Shown here: in pieces, positions 25,246 through 34,105 of the stretch | Layout of the letters: each line of letters starts with the position of its first letter | Position numbering within the stretch: position 1 is the stretch's first letter | NCBI GenBank assembly: GCA_017621455.1 | Contig: JAGATC010000004.1 | Coordinates: 1-64,000, forward strand | DNA length: 64,000 nt | Reading direction: 5' to 3' | From: Alistipes sp. | GTDB taxonomy: Bacteria; Bacteroidota; Bacteroidia; Bacteroidales; Rikenellaceae | The notes under the pieces: generated by a model | The model's database searches: none | The model's input: only the letters and a program-made list of their open reading frames with translations | What the model was told of the DNA's origin: nothing | Translations under genes and position numbers: made by a program

Positions 25246-26811
25246 TTAATTTCTGTATTTTTTTTCAATCACCTCGTCATCCTCCCCCAAAATAGAGCTC
25301 ATCTGCTGCATCGACTCGCTCTCCTCGGCAAGTTCGCCAATCATTTGCGGGGTCTCCTCCTCTGCAAATACAGAGGTAATCTTAACATGATTCTTACTCT
25401 CCTTGATACCAAAGCCTATAAGCTTGCGTGCCGAGGTGATGATACTCTGCTTCTCGTTTGCCGTAGACTTCTTAACCTCACCAATGGCATCAACAGTCTT
25501 TTTGAGGCATGTCTCCACATCGTTGAAGCGCTTGGCGAATATTTGCGTGCGCTCGATAATCTCCTCGGCGGTCTTGATAATCTCCTTCTGGTAGCGCAGC
25601 TGGCGGCTCTGCGTCCACATAAGCTCCAGAATACGTAGGTTCATATACATCGTCTGTGGGCCAAGGATAAGCACACCCTTGTCGTAGCCATACTTCCAGA
25701 GGCTACTATCGTTCATAAGGGCGAGATTGAGCGCACCCTCGTTGTGCATATACATGATAACGAAGTTTAGGCGCGTATAGTCCGTATCGAGGTATTTCGT
25801 GTAGTCCTTCTTCGCAAGCAAATCTACCTGGCGGCGTACCGCTGCAATATGCTCACGACATAGGCGCGACTTCTCCTCGCTCTCTTCGATGGTATTAATA
25901 CCTGTATCCCTATTTATGTATGCCTCGTAGGCCTTAAGGTTTACCTTCGAGTCGACGATAACATCGCGGTTATTGGGAAAGTGGAGGATAAAGTCGGGGA
26001 TGAGTCCCTTCTCCTCGTCATCCTTAATGCGCGTGCCGAACTTATCCTTAAGTGTCTGCTGCGTAGAGTACTGCTCGCCATCCTTTAGGCCGAGATCTTC
26101 GAGCAACTGGCGCAGCTTAAGCTCACCGAAGTTACCTTGCACCTTAACCTCGCCAATAAGGGCGCGTGTAAGACGCTCGGCGGTCTCGCCCAAGTCGCGG
26201 CTATTCTGCATATTTGCCTGAATCGTAGCATCGAGACGCGTCATGGTCTCGGTGTGCTCCTTATTGGAGTTCTGCAGAGCCTCCTGCATCTGCTTAAGGC
26301 TCTGGTTCAGTGGGTCGACAATCTTCGACACCTGCTCGATGTTACGCTCGCCAAGCTCCTCCTGGCGCGCCTTGAGCACCGTCTCGGAGGTTGTACGCAT
26401 CTGCTCACGTATTAGCGAGAGCTGTGCCTCCACCTGCTGCTTGTTCAGCAGCTTAAGCTCCTCCATCTGGCGTTGCTGCTCCTCGCGCAGCTGTGCCAAC
26501 TGCTTATCGTGCAGCTCGTTGAGCGATGCTATCTGCGTCTCAAGGTTCTGCTTCGACTCCACCTTAAGCTCCGCCATCTGCTCCTCAAGGCCTATGCGGC
26601 GCGCATGCTCCACATCGCGTTCCGAGCGTAGCGAGACATTCTCCTGGCGCATCTGCTCCACGCGCTGCTCACTGCGTGCGAGTTGCTCCTCAAGCTCCTG
26701 GCAACGAGCCAACGACACCACGCTCGACGAGCTACGACGGCCGACGAGATAGCTTACTACCGCCATAACTCCGGCAATAGCAAGTGCTATAATAATATAT
26801 AGATACTCCAT
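25246..26811 (-). CDS. rmuC: RmuC family DNA recombination protein
   Basis: 521 aa. One N-terminal membrane helix (5-22, AGVMAVVSYLVG), a long coiled coil (~35-200, rich in Glu, Gln, Arg), then the RmuC domain (~215-450) with VDSKVNLKAYEAY, a PD-(D/E)XK-type nuclease core, and RLNFVIMYMHNEGA. In E. coli RmuC limits recombination at short inverted repeats. Last gene of the unit after rlmD (34-base gap). Confidence 0.93.
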   Translation of the reverse strand: MEYLYIIIALAIAGVMAVVSYLVGRRSSSSVVSLARCQELEEQLARSEQRVEQMRQENVSLRSERDVEHARRIGLEEQMAELKVESKQNLETQIASLNELHDKQLAQLREEQQRQMEELKLLNKQQVEAQLSLIREQMRTTSETVLKARQEELGERNIEQVSKIVDPLNQSLKQMQEALQNSNKEHTETMTRLDATIQANMQNSRDLGETAERLTRALIGEVKVQGNFGELKLRQLLEDLGLKDGEQYSTQQTLKDKFGTRIKDDEEKGLIPDFILHFPNNRDVIVDSKVNLKAYEAYINRDTGINTIEESEEKSRLCREHIAAVRRQVDLLAKKDYTKYLDTDYTRLNFVIMYMHNEGALNLALMNDSSLWKYGYDKGVLILGPQTMYMNLRILELMWTQSRQLRYQKEIIKTAEEIIERTQIFAKRFNDVETCLKKTVDAIGEVKKSTANEKQSIITSARKLIGFGIKESKNHVKITSVFAEEETPQMIGELAEESESMQQMSSILGEDDEVIEKKYRN

Positions 26812-26845
26812 TTAGTATTTGGATAACGATGTTTCGTATCTTAGG

Positions 26846-28258
26846 CTACGGACGCTTGCGTAGCTTGACTACATTCTCCACATGGTGCGTATGTGGGAAC
26901 ATATCAACGGGCTGCACGGCCAAAATCTCGTACATATCGTCGAGCAGCGCTAAGTCGCGCGCCTGCGTCGAGGGGTTACAGCTGACGTAGACCATACGCT
27001 CGGGGGCGGCACGCTTGATTACCTCCAACACACGCTCGTCGACACCTGCACGCGGAGGGTCGAGGATGATGACATCGGGGCGGCCATTGCGCTCGATAAA
27101 CTCATCGCTCATAACATCCTTCATATCACCCGCATAGAACGTCGTGTTGGTTATGTTGTTGAGCTTGGAGTTGATGACCGCATCCTCGATAGCCTCGGGG
27201 ACATACTCCACGCCGACAACCTTTGCTGCACGGCGTGCACAGAAGTTGGCGATAGTACCCGTACCGGTATATAGGTCGTAGAGGACATCCGAGGGCTGCA
27301 ACTCGGCAAAGTTGCGCGTAACCTTGTATAGTTCGTATGCCTGCTCTGAATTGGTCTGATAGAAGGACTTGGGGCCCACCTTGAACTGTAAGCCCTCCAT
27401 CTCCTCGATGATGTGGTCCTTGCCCGCAAAGCATATAGGCTCGAGGTCGCCAATCGAGTCGTTCCACTTCTCGTTGATAACATAGATGAGCGAGGTAATC
27501 TCGGGAAACGTGTCGCGTAGGTGCGACATAAGGGCATCGATACGCTCATGGTCGTTGGAGTTGAATACGACGATAACCATAATCTCGCCCGTCGAGGCGG
27601 TGCGGATGACCATCGTACGCATTAGTCCCTCGTGCGCCTTGGCGTTGTGGAACGAGTAGCCATGCTCGATGCAGAAGGCCTTGGCAGCGAGACGAATACG
27701 GTTAGATATGTCTACCTGCAGGTGGCAACGGTTGATGTCTAAGACCTTATCGAAGCAGCCAGGGATGTGGAAACCCACGGCGGGCGTAGAGGCTATATCG
27801 CCACCCTCGGCAATCTCTTCGTAGGTGAGCCAGCGCTTGTCGGCAAAGGTAAACTCGAGCTTGTTGCGATACTCGCGTGTGCGCGCCGAGCCGAGACAGG
27901 GACGCACCTCGGGGATGGTGAGGTGGCCGATGCGCACCAGCTGATCCTCGACCTGCTGACGCTTCTGCTTGAGCTGCTCCTCGTAGGGAAGGCTCTGCCA
28001 CTTACAACCACCGCATACGCCAAAGTGCTCACAGAATGGCTCCACCCTGAGGGGTGATTTCTCGACAAAGCGCACGATAGTGCCCTCCATATAGCGGCGG
28101 TGATGCTTACGTATCTGCACATCCACCACATCGCCAGGCACTGCCATAGCTACGAATATCACCTGATTATCGAGCTTGCCCATAGCCTTACCCTCGGCTG
28201 CAAGCGTGGTAATATGAAGTTCCTCTATTAGGGGGTAATCCTTTCTTCTCTTTCCCAT
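26846..28258 (-). CDS. rlmD: 23S rRNA (uracil-5-)-methyltransferase, RlmD/RumA type
   Basis: 470 aa. N-terminal TRAM domain (~10-75); [4Fe-4S] cysteines in CEHFGVCGGCKWQ; SAM-binding DLYTGTGTIANFC; LDPPRAGVD; catalytic Cys in VYVSCNPSTQARD. Methylates uracil C5 in rRNA (U1939 in E. coli RlmD) or tRNA in some relatives; the exact site cannot be told from sequence. Sits between trmB and rmuC on the same strand. Confidence 0.9.
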   Translation of the reverse strand: MGKRRKDYPLIEELHITTLAAEGKAMGKLDNQVIFVAMAVPGDVVDVQIRKHHRRYMEGTIVRFVEKSPLRVEPFCEHFGVCGGCKWQSLPYEEQLKQKRQQVEDQLVRIGHLTIPEVRPCLGSARTREYRNKLEFTFADKRWLTYEEIAEGGDIASTPAVGFHIPGCFDKVLDINRCHLQVDISNRIRLAAKAFCIEHGYSFHNAKAHEGLMRTMVIRTASTGEIMVIVVFNSNDHERIDALMSHLRDTFPEITSLIYVINEKWNDSIGDLEPICFAGKDHIIEEMEGLQFKVGPKSFYQTNSEQAYELYKVTRNFAELQPSDVLYDLYTGTGTIANFCARRAAKVVGVEYVPEAIEDAVINSKLNNITNTTFYAGDMKDVMSDEFIERNGRPDVIILDPPRAGVDERVLEVIKRAAPERMVYVSCNPSTQARDLALLDDMYEILAVQPVDMFPHTHHVENVVKLRKRP

Positions 28259-28281
28259 AGGTTTTACTCTATTTGCCTAAA

Positions 28282-29034
28282 TTAGAAGGCTTTAGTTCGA
28301 TTCTCTTCGGCATCCTTCTCCAACACATCATCGCCCTCCCAGTTGAAGTGCTCAAACTCGGTGCACCCCTTGAGGCTAAAGCGCGTGTAGGTGATCGGGA
28401 GTCCCATCGCCACAAACTTCGACTCGTAGGCTGTCTTAACCGAGAGTACCTCGTCGGCATATCCCGAGCCGTAGATGTCGTCGTTCTGCACCTCCACATC
28501 CAAGCCCAAGCGCTCGATAACCGCTGCCGTGTAGGCATAGAGGTGCTTCGAGTCGGTCTTGAGGTTGATAACACCATCCTCTGCAAGCATCTTCTTATAG
28601 TCAGCGAGGAATAGTGGCGATGTTAGGCGCTTCTTAGCACGGCGGCTCTTAAGCTGCGGGTCGGGGAAGGTTATCCATATCTCGGCAATCTCGCCCTCGG
28701 AGAAGAACGAGCGGATAAACTCTATGCGTGTGCGCACGAAGCCCACATTTGTCATATTACGCTCTGTCGCGGTCTTAGCTCCGCGCCACATGCGTGCACC
28801 CTTGATGTCGATGCCTATGTAGTTCTTATCGGGGTTACGCTCCGCAAGTGCCACGGTATACTCGCCACGGCCACAGCCAAGCTCCAGAATTATGGGGTTG
28901 TTGTTGTGGAAGAACTCCTCGTGCCAGTGACCCTTAAGCGGATGGTCCTTGTGGAATATGTCGTCAAACTCGGGCTGAACCATACACTTAAAGGTAAGGT
29001 TCTCAGCGAATTTTCGTAGCTTATCTTTTCCCAT
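28282..29034 (-). CDS. trmB: tRNA (guanine-46-N7)-methyltransferase
   Basis: 250 aa. SAM site ILELGCGRGEYTVALAE, GIDIKGARMWRG, and WITFPDPQLKSRRAKKRLTSP, the TrmB signature with the catalytic Asp in PDP. C-terminal TRFSLKGCTEFEHFNW. Makes m7G46 in tRNA. 23 bases upstream of rlmD and 24 downstream of gldH, so co-transcribed. Confidence 0.95.
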   Translation of the reverse strand: MGKDKLRKFAENLTFKCMVQPEFDDIFHKDHPLKGHWHEEFFHNNNPIILELGCGRGEYTVALAERNPDKNYIGIDIKGARMWRGAKTATERNMTNVGFVRTRIEFIRSFFSEGEIAEIWITFPDPQLKSRRAKKRLTSPLFLADYKKMLAEDGVINLKTDSKHLYAYTAAVIERLGLDVEVQNDDIYGSGYADEVLSVKTAYESKFVAMGLPITYTRFSLKGCTEFEHFNWEGDDVLEKDAEENRTKAF

Positions 29035-29058
29035 AGAGTGTTATTTTGCTTTTTTGAT

Positions 29059-29505
29059 TTACTCCTGCTCCTTAGCTTGCTCCTCTACGATGATACCCAC
29101 CGACGCTATGCCCTCAACCAACGTGTCGGGCGTGAGACGAAAACGATACTCACCCTTACGACTGAGCACCACATTGCTACGATAGAGGAATGTCTGCTCC
29201 TCGGGGCGTACAGCTCTGATGCGGGGAATATGTAGCGTGAATGGCTCCTCCACCACCATCGAGTCAGGCGAGATTGTTAGGATGCTTAGCGCCACGGAGT
29301 CTGCCACATAGCCGTTGCCGTAGCGCACCACGACAGATATGTCGCGCTTAGCAAGTGAGTCGCTATTATCGTAGACGAACTCCTCAGCACTCTCCCACAC
29401 GCTTGTCTCCATGTCGTGCATCTCGACCTTGCGCCCCTCCTCCTGGCACGAAGCCACAACAAAGGCCACAACTACAAGAGCCACATATACTAAACGACGT
29501 AACAT
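29059..29505 (-). CDS. gldH: GldH-type lipoprotein
   Basis: 148 aa. Lipobox VVASC (Cys19). SVWESAEEFVYDNSDS, VVVRYGNGYV and the ending VGIIVEEQ are like GldH, a lipoprotein needed for gliding in Flavobacterium but widespread in non-gliding Bacteroidales. Its place directly after ricT (3-base gap) is the usual order in the phylum. Function in non-gliders is not known. Confidence 0.8.
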   Translation of the reverse strand: MLRRLVYVALVVVAFVVASCQEEGRKVEMHDMETSVWESAEEFVYDNSDSLAKRDISVVVRYGNGYVADSVALSILTISPDSMVVEEPFTLHIPRIRAVRPEEQTFLYRSNVVLSRKGEYRFRLTPDTLVEGIASVGIIVEEQAKEQE

Positions 29506-29508
29506 CCT

Positions 29509-30981
29509 CTACTCGTTGCCATTATTATTACCGCTGTTGCCGTTGTTACCCTCGCCACCACGACGACGCTCGCCCCTGTGATGACGGCCACGGTGATTGC
29601 GACCACGACGCTCGCCACGCTCGCTACCATCACGCTGCTCACCCTGCTCTGCAGGCTGTGCCGCAACCTCACGCTGTGCTCCAGGCTGCTCCACGGGCTT
29701 GTCTCCCTCGTTTCTACGCTCGCGGTTATCACGACGATCGCCTCGGCCACGACGACCTTCACCACCATGGCGCTGCTCCTTGGGCTGCTCGTTAGCTTCT
29801 GCCTTAGGCTCCTCGCCACCCTCCTTAGGTTGCTGGTTCTGCTCCTTGGCATCCCCCTTACCACGACGCTTGTTACGCTTGTTGCGCTTATTCTTGTTGT
29901 CGAAGCGTGTGATGCTATCCTCCTCGCTGCGGTATGTTGGCTCCTCTACTGTAGCCTCGCCACCCTCACCAACAAGGGTCTCTGCCTTCTCGCCAGCACG
30001 GTTCAATGCCAGAATCTCCTTAACACGGCTCACGGGCAATGTCGTGAGGTTAGCCATAGTACCCTTACTTGTCGAGAATGACATGGTGCCAGCCAAGGGG
30101 TCTATCTTAACCAAGAACCACTCGCCATCGAGTGTCTGAAGAGGCTCACGCAGACGTGGAATGGTGCGACGTGCATCAGCATAGACGTCGTATTCATACA
30201 TCAGACAACACTTCAACTTCGAGCACTGACCCGCAAGCTTCTGTGGGTTAAGCGAAATCTCCTGCATGCGCGCGGCGTTAGTCGTAACACTCGAGAAGCT
30301 CGAAATCCACGATGCACAGCATAGCTCACGACCACAGGCACCGATACCTCCAATACGTCCCGCCTCCTGGCGTGCACCAATCTGCTTCATCTCGATGCGG
30401 ATATGGAACCTCTCGGCAAAGACCTTGATAAGCTCGCGGAAGTCGACACGCTCATCGGCAATGTAGTAGAATATCGCCTTGAGCTTATCACCCTGATACT
30501 CAACATCACCAATCTTCATGTTTAGTCCCATATCGGCAGCAATCTGTCGCGAGGCAATCATCGTCTCGTGCTCCAGGGCTATAGCCTCCTGCCAACGCTC
30601 AATGTCGTAGGGACGAGCCTTGCGGTATATCTTCTTAAACTCGCCATTGTGGGGATTGAAGCCCACGCGGCGCATCTGCTTTGCCACCATGTCGCCTGTG
30701 AGCGAGACGATGCCAATGTCGTGACCTGGCTGCGCCTCAACCGCGACAACGTCGCCACGCTTAAGCTCCAAGCCGTTGACATTCTGATAATAGGAGCGAC
30801 GCGTATTCTTGAATCGCACCTCGAAGATGTCGGTAGGTATATTATCGGGATACTCCTCGAGCCAGTTGGTCTCATGCAATTTGTAGCACCCCTCTGCAGC
30901 GAACGCCTCAATCTCATCGCCGCAGTCGCAGAACACGCAACCACGGCCAATATCGGGATTATGTCTCTTATTACAACTCAT
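29509..30981 (-). CDS. ricT: RicT/PSP1-domain protein with basic low-complexity tail
   Basis: 490 aa from the ATG at 30981 (MSCNKRHNP). The N-terminus is Cys-rich (Cys3 and GCVFCDC), followed by EVRFKNTRRSYYQN and the PSP1 domain (~100-260) with KRGDVVAVEAQPGHDIG and GGIGACGRELCCASW, which also holds cysteines. In Bacillus RicT joins RicA and RicF in an Fe-S complex acting on RNase Y. The last ~130 residues are Arg/Gly/Glu/Asn-rich (RRGRGDRRDNRERR), a likely disordered RNA-binding tail. An ATG at 31026 is an alternative start. Confidence 0.88.
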   Translation of the reverse strand: MSCNKRHNPDIGRGCVFCDCGDEIEAFAAEGCYKLHETNWLEEYPDNIPTDIFEVRFKNTRRSYYQNVNGLELKRGDVVAVEAQPGHDIGIVSLTGDMVAKQMRRVGFNPHNGEFKKIYRKARPYDIERWQEAIALEHETMIASRQIAADMGLNMKIGDVEYQGDKLKAIFYYIADERVDFRELIKVFAERFHIRIEMKQIGARQEAGRIGGIGACGRELCCASWISSFSSVTTNAARMQEISLNPQKLAGQCSKLKCCLMYEYDVYADARRTIPRLREPLQTLDGEWFLVKIDPLAGTMSFSTSKGTMANLTTLPVSRVKEILALNRAGEKAETLVGEGGEATVEEPTYRSEEDSITRFDNKNKRNKRNKRRGKGDAKEQNQQPKEGGEEPKAEANEQPKEQRHGGEGRRGRGDRRDNRERRNEGDKPVEQPGAQREVAAQPAEQGEQRDGSERGERRGRNHRGRHHRGERRRGGEGNNGNSGNNNGNE

Positions 30982-31043
30982 CGTATCTATAAAAATCGTT
31001 TCTATCTCTCTAATCCGATTTGCCATATATATACAAATCGGGG

Positions 31044-31074
31044 TAAAGATACGAAAAAAATGTGAAAAGTGCAA
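31044..31074 (-). promoter_or_regulatory. Promoter of the ricT unit
   Basis: Minus strand: TTG (31074-31072), 20 bases, TATCTTTA (31051-31044), one mismatch. Predicted start near 31037, so both ricT start codons remain possible. Confidence 0.55.
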
Positions 31075-31091
31075 TTAGTCGCGAGCAAATA

Positions 31092-33557
31092 CTAAAAGCG
31101 TAGCGATAGTGATAGCGAGAATAGGCGCGGATAGGCATACGTTATGCGGTTGTCGAAGGGTGCAATATCGTTACGATAACCCACCGCATGACGTGCTACA
31201 CGGTGCTGCTCATAGCCACTACTTATCATATTACTACCCAGCAAGTTGCGTACCGCAAACGACACTCCCAACGAGATGTCATCGTTGAGTTTGAGATACT
31301 TCGATAGCGAGAGGTCTATTGTTGCTCCCGAGGGTAGCTGTTGCTGAAATCTTAGTGCATCGGCCTCCTCCACGGACGAGGCATAGGAGAGCAGTCGCTC
31401 GGTGCGCCTTATTGCCGAAGGCTCGACATAAGCGAGGCCCCAGAACTGCACCGAGGCACGTGCCGTCCACCCCTTGTGTCTAAATGCCACATCGCCATAA
31501 AGAGCTATTTCAGGAGCACCCGTATGACATCCACGCATATAGGATAGCGATCTTGTAATCAAGACATTGTCGTCATCTGCATAGGTTGTAACGACGGGAT
31601 TACGATGGTAGAGATATTGCCCCACGTTTAGTGCAAAACTCGAGCTAAAATAGCGCGACCACGACACATCTGCCGTCGCCGCTATACCATAGTGTAGACG
31701 CCCTATGCCACTCACAAAAGCATCGACATACTCACCAGCAAGGTCGTCGTAGTAGCGTGCCACATCTACCTCGCGTGTGGTTGAGGCCACGAACAGCGCA
31801 GCATAGAGACGCACGCGAGGAGCCGTGTAGGAGTACGACAACTCCGCCGTTGTTCCCAACGTAAGCTCCGGATGGTCTATTCGTCGGTTGTTATAGTCGG
31901 GCTGCAAAAAGAGGTCGTCGTAACGCGGCGCCTCTCCACGAAACATAAATGCGGCACCAAACGTATGTCTATCAAGATTATAGCGCCACGATGCCGCGAG
32001 CTTTGGTGCGGTGAGGGAGACGCCACCCGAGCGCCCATACGAGGCGACGCCACCAAAGAGCTCCTTCTCGAAATATCCGCGACGCCATACATGCTCCGAA
32101 GCTACCTCGGCGGCCAGGGCGAAGTCCATCGACCGCCATGTCCAATAGGCTCTACCATAGAGCTTTACTACAACACCAGACAGACGATAGTCGTAGTTGT
32201 AACGGTCGCCCTCCTCGATGCGATTGTTCGGATTTCGGAGGTTATTCTCAGTAAGGTGTGAGTTAGTGGCATCATCCTTAAGGTAGTAGTCTATGTCGTA
32301 GATATGCGTGGCACCAAGCAGGTCGTCCATAGTCATAAACTCTCGCTCCGAGCTTGCCGCAAGCTCCACGCCATAGTCTATATCTACCTCTGCCACGCGA
32401 CTGCTAAGTCCCACATTTATAGCTGCATGCGTTATATTCGAGCGACGCGATGCCACAGCATAGCGCGCATGGCCATCTCTCTGAAGAGAGTTGGTGTGAT
32501 ACAACCCCTCCCAGTCAATCTGCGTGTAGCGCATGTCGTTATTTCGCCACGCCTCCTCGACAGGCACTCTGTCGGCATCGCTATCGAAGTACGAGGGGAG
32601 GTATTTGTAGTTATCGGGAGCGGGTGTCGGGGCATTAAACCATGCAAGAGAGCTACGACCACTGCGATCGAAGTAGATGTTAGCAGCGACCTTTAGGTCG
32701 GTTACAGATGTGAGGCGTCGCTGCCATAGGGCAACAGCCTCGGGGCGTAGTGAGGTAGCTACGCGCGAATTACGCATGCGGCCATCCAGCATACCCCACG
32801 ATGGGTTGTATAGGGTATTATGCGTAAGCCGATATGCCTCAACTGTAGATGCCTGCCTAAGGCCTCGCTGCGACCATGGAATAACAACGGCGATGTCGAT
32901 TTTGTCGTTCCTGCCACTATACGAGGCACCCACGGCAACATCCACAGCATTGGTAAACACGCCCTCGACATAGAGGTCACGACCTGTGCGCACGCGGGCA
33001 CTGCTAAGCAGGGTCCAGCCGTTATCCAACACCACCCCATCGTCGGCAATGGAGTAGACGCCACGGTAGGTTGCGCCTGCGATGTAGTTGCGCCCCGAGA
33101 GGTCGACGCGAAGCGATTGACGGTCGTAGAGACGCGAGTCGGCACCTGCCATTATCTGGGTGGATTCGCCCAGGGCTCCCGAGGATATACCTATGCCATC
33201 GTATTGTTCTGCTTTGAATCCCAACGATTTAAGTGCTCGGGCTGTAGCATAGTCGATAGGCATATTCCCGAAGCTACTACGCGACTCACTATAGCGAAAT
33301 CCGCGGTAGTCATTCGAGAGGTACGAAAGGGCATAACGGGCATTAGAATAACTTGCCGCGCCGTCGATTCTCGCCTCGTCGCTCTCGTTCATAGCACCCC
33401 ATAGCGAGAGGTCCGAGACGGGCTCCTCGTCGTAGAATTTGTAGTTACGATAGTCGAACTCATCCTCCACAACAACCTCCTGCGCGGCAGCTTCGTGCCA
33501 CACAAAAAGCGCCACAATGGCGACAATAAAGTCTCTTATGGGAAGTCTTGGGCTCAT
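31092..33557 (-). CDS. Outer-membrane beta-barrel protein, TonB-receptor-like
   Basis: 821 aa. Signal peptide to about residue 25 (HEAAAQ). It has no carboxypeptidase-like domain and no clear TonB box. Residues ~80-200 (FGNMPIDYATARALKSLGF, GIGISSGALGESTQIMAG) may be a reduced or diverged plug. The rest is barrel with many aromatic-ended strands and the end LFSLSLSLRF. Best described as a TonB-receptor-like barrel of unknown cargo. Its predicted transcript start lies only a few bases before the ATG. Confidence 0.75.
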   Translation of the reverse strand: MSPRLPIRDFIVAIVALFVWHEAAAQEVVVEDEFDYRNYKFYDEEPVSDLSLWGAMNESDEARIDGAASYSNARYALSYLSNDYRGFRYSESRSSFGNMPIDYATARALKSLGFKAEQYDGIGISSGALGESTQIMAGADSRLYDRQSLRVDLSGRNYIAGATYRGVYSIADDGVVLDNGWTLLSSARVRTGRDLYVEGVFTNAVDVAVGASYSGRNDKIDIAVVIPWSQRGLRQASTVEAYRLTHNTLYNPSWGMLDGRMRNSRVATSLRPEAVALWQRRLTSVTDLKVAANIYFDRSGRSSLAWFNAPTPAPDNYKYLPSYFDSDADRVPVEEAWRNNDMRYTQIDWEGLYHTNSLQRDGHARYAVASRRSNITHAAINVGLSSRVAEVDIDYGVELAASSEREFMTMDDLLGATHIYDIDYYLKDDATNSHLTENNLRNPNNRIEEGDRYNYDYRLSGVVVKLYGRAYWTWRSMDFALAAEVASEHVWRRGYFEKELFGGVASYGRSGGVSLTAPKLAASWRYNLDRHTFGAAFMFRGEAPRYDDLFLQPDYNNRRIDHPELTLGTTAELSYSYTAPRVRLYAALFVASTTREVDVARYYDDLAGEYVDAFVSGIGRLHYGIAATADVSWSRYFSSSFALNVGQYLYHRNPVVTTYADDDNVLITRSLSYMRGCHTGAPEIALYGDVAFRHKGWTARASVQFWGLAYVEPSAIRRTERLLSYASSVEEADALRFQQQLPSGATIDLSLSKYLKLNDDISLGVSFAVRNLLGSNMISSGYEQHRVARHAVGYRNDIAPFDNRITYAYPRLFSLSLSLRF

Positions 33558-33565
33558 GAGTCATA

Positions 33566-33595
33566 CAAAGATACTTATTTTTTGTATCTTTGCAA
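33566..33595 (-). promoter_or_regulatory. Promoter of the barrel gene, nearly leaderless
   Basis: Minus strand: TTG (33595-33593), 19 bases, TATCTTTG (33573-33566). The predicted start near 33559 is about two bases before the ATG at 33557. It overlaps the divergent -7 element at 33585-33592. Confidence 0.6.
33585..33592 (+). promoter_or_regulatory. -7 element for the thioesterase gene
   Basis: TATCTTTG on the plus strand, 24 bases before the ATG; the -33 region has no TTG. Lies inside the minus-strand promoter, so the two probably compete. Confidence 0.5.
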
Positions 33596-33615
33596 TACGA
33601 CAAACCTACATAGTT

Positions 33616-34101
33616 ATGAAACGAATATTAAATCCGTGGTTACATACCGAGGGGTACAACTGCTTTGGCTGCGCACCCCATAGCGAGCGAGGCTTAAGAA
33701 TGGAGTTTTGGGAGGATGGCGACGACATCGTGAGCCAGTGGATGCCGCGCACCGAGTTTCAGGGGTGGCACAATACGCTACATGGTGGCATACAGGCGAC
33801 GCTTGCCGATGAGATTGCCAGTTGGGTGATTTTCCGCAAGTTGCAGACGGGCGGTGTTACCTCGAAGATGGAGGTTAAGTATCTGCGTCCGATACGTACG
33901 GATGAGGGCGCCATCACGCTACGTGCCCATATCGTTGAGCAGCGCCGCAACCTTGTGCGCGTGGCTATAACTATAAACAATAGCCAAGGCGAACGCGCCA
34001 CGGAGGTTGAGTGCCTATACTTCACCTTCCCTCAGGAGCGCGCCCGCGAAGAGTTTCATTTTCTCCCCTTCTTTACCGAGGACGAAGTGTCGGAGGATTA
34101 G
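33616..34101 (+). CDS. PaaI-type hotdog-fold thioesterase
   Basis: 161 aa from the ATG at 33616 (MKRILNPW); the upstream ATG at 33517 would lie inside the divergent gene. N-terminal YNCFGCAPHSERGLRMEFW, then GWHNTLHGGIQATLADEIASW, the hotdog helix with the HGG loop and an Asp as catalytic residue, and VTSKMEVKYLRPI. Hydrolyses acyl-CoA thioesters; substrate unknown. Stops 4 bases before the stop of the convergent protease gene. Confidence 0.88.
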   Translation: MKRILNPWLHTEGYNCFGCAPHSERGLRMEFWEDGDDIVSQWMPRTEFQGWHNTLHGGIQATLADEIASWVIFRKLQTGGVTSKMEVKYLRPIRTDEGAITLRAHIVEQRRNLVRVAITINNSQGERATEVECLYFTFPQERAREEFHFLPFFTEDEVSED

Positions 34102-34105
34102 CACG

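Noticed and set aside
25246..33557. One single operon from the barrel gene to rmuC
   Set aside because: A probable promoter (31044-31074) lies before ricT, so there are likely at least two units, though read-through is possible.
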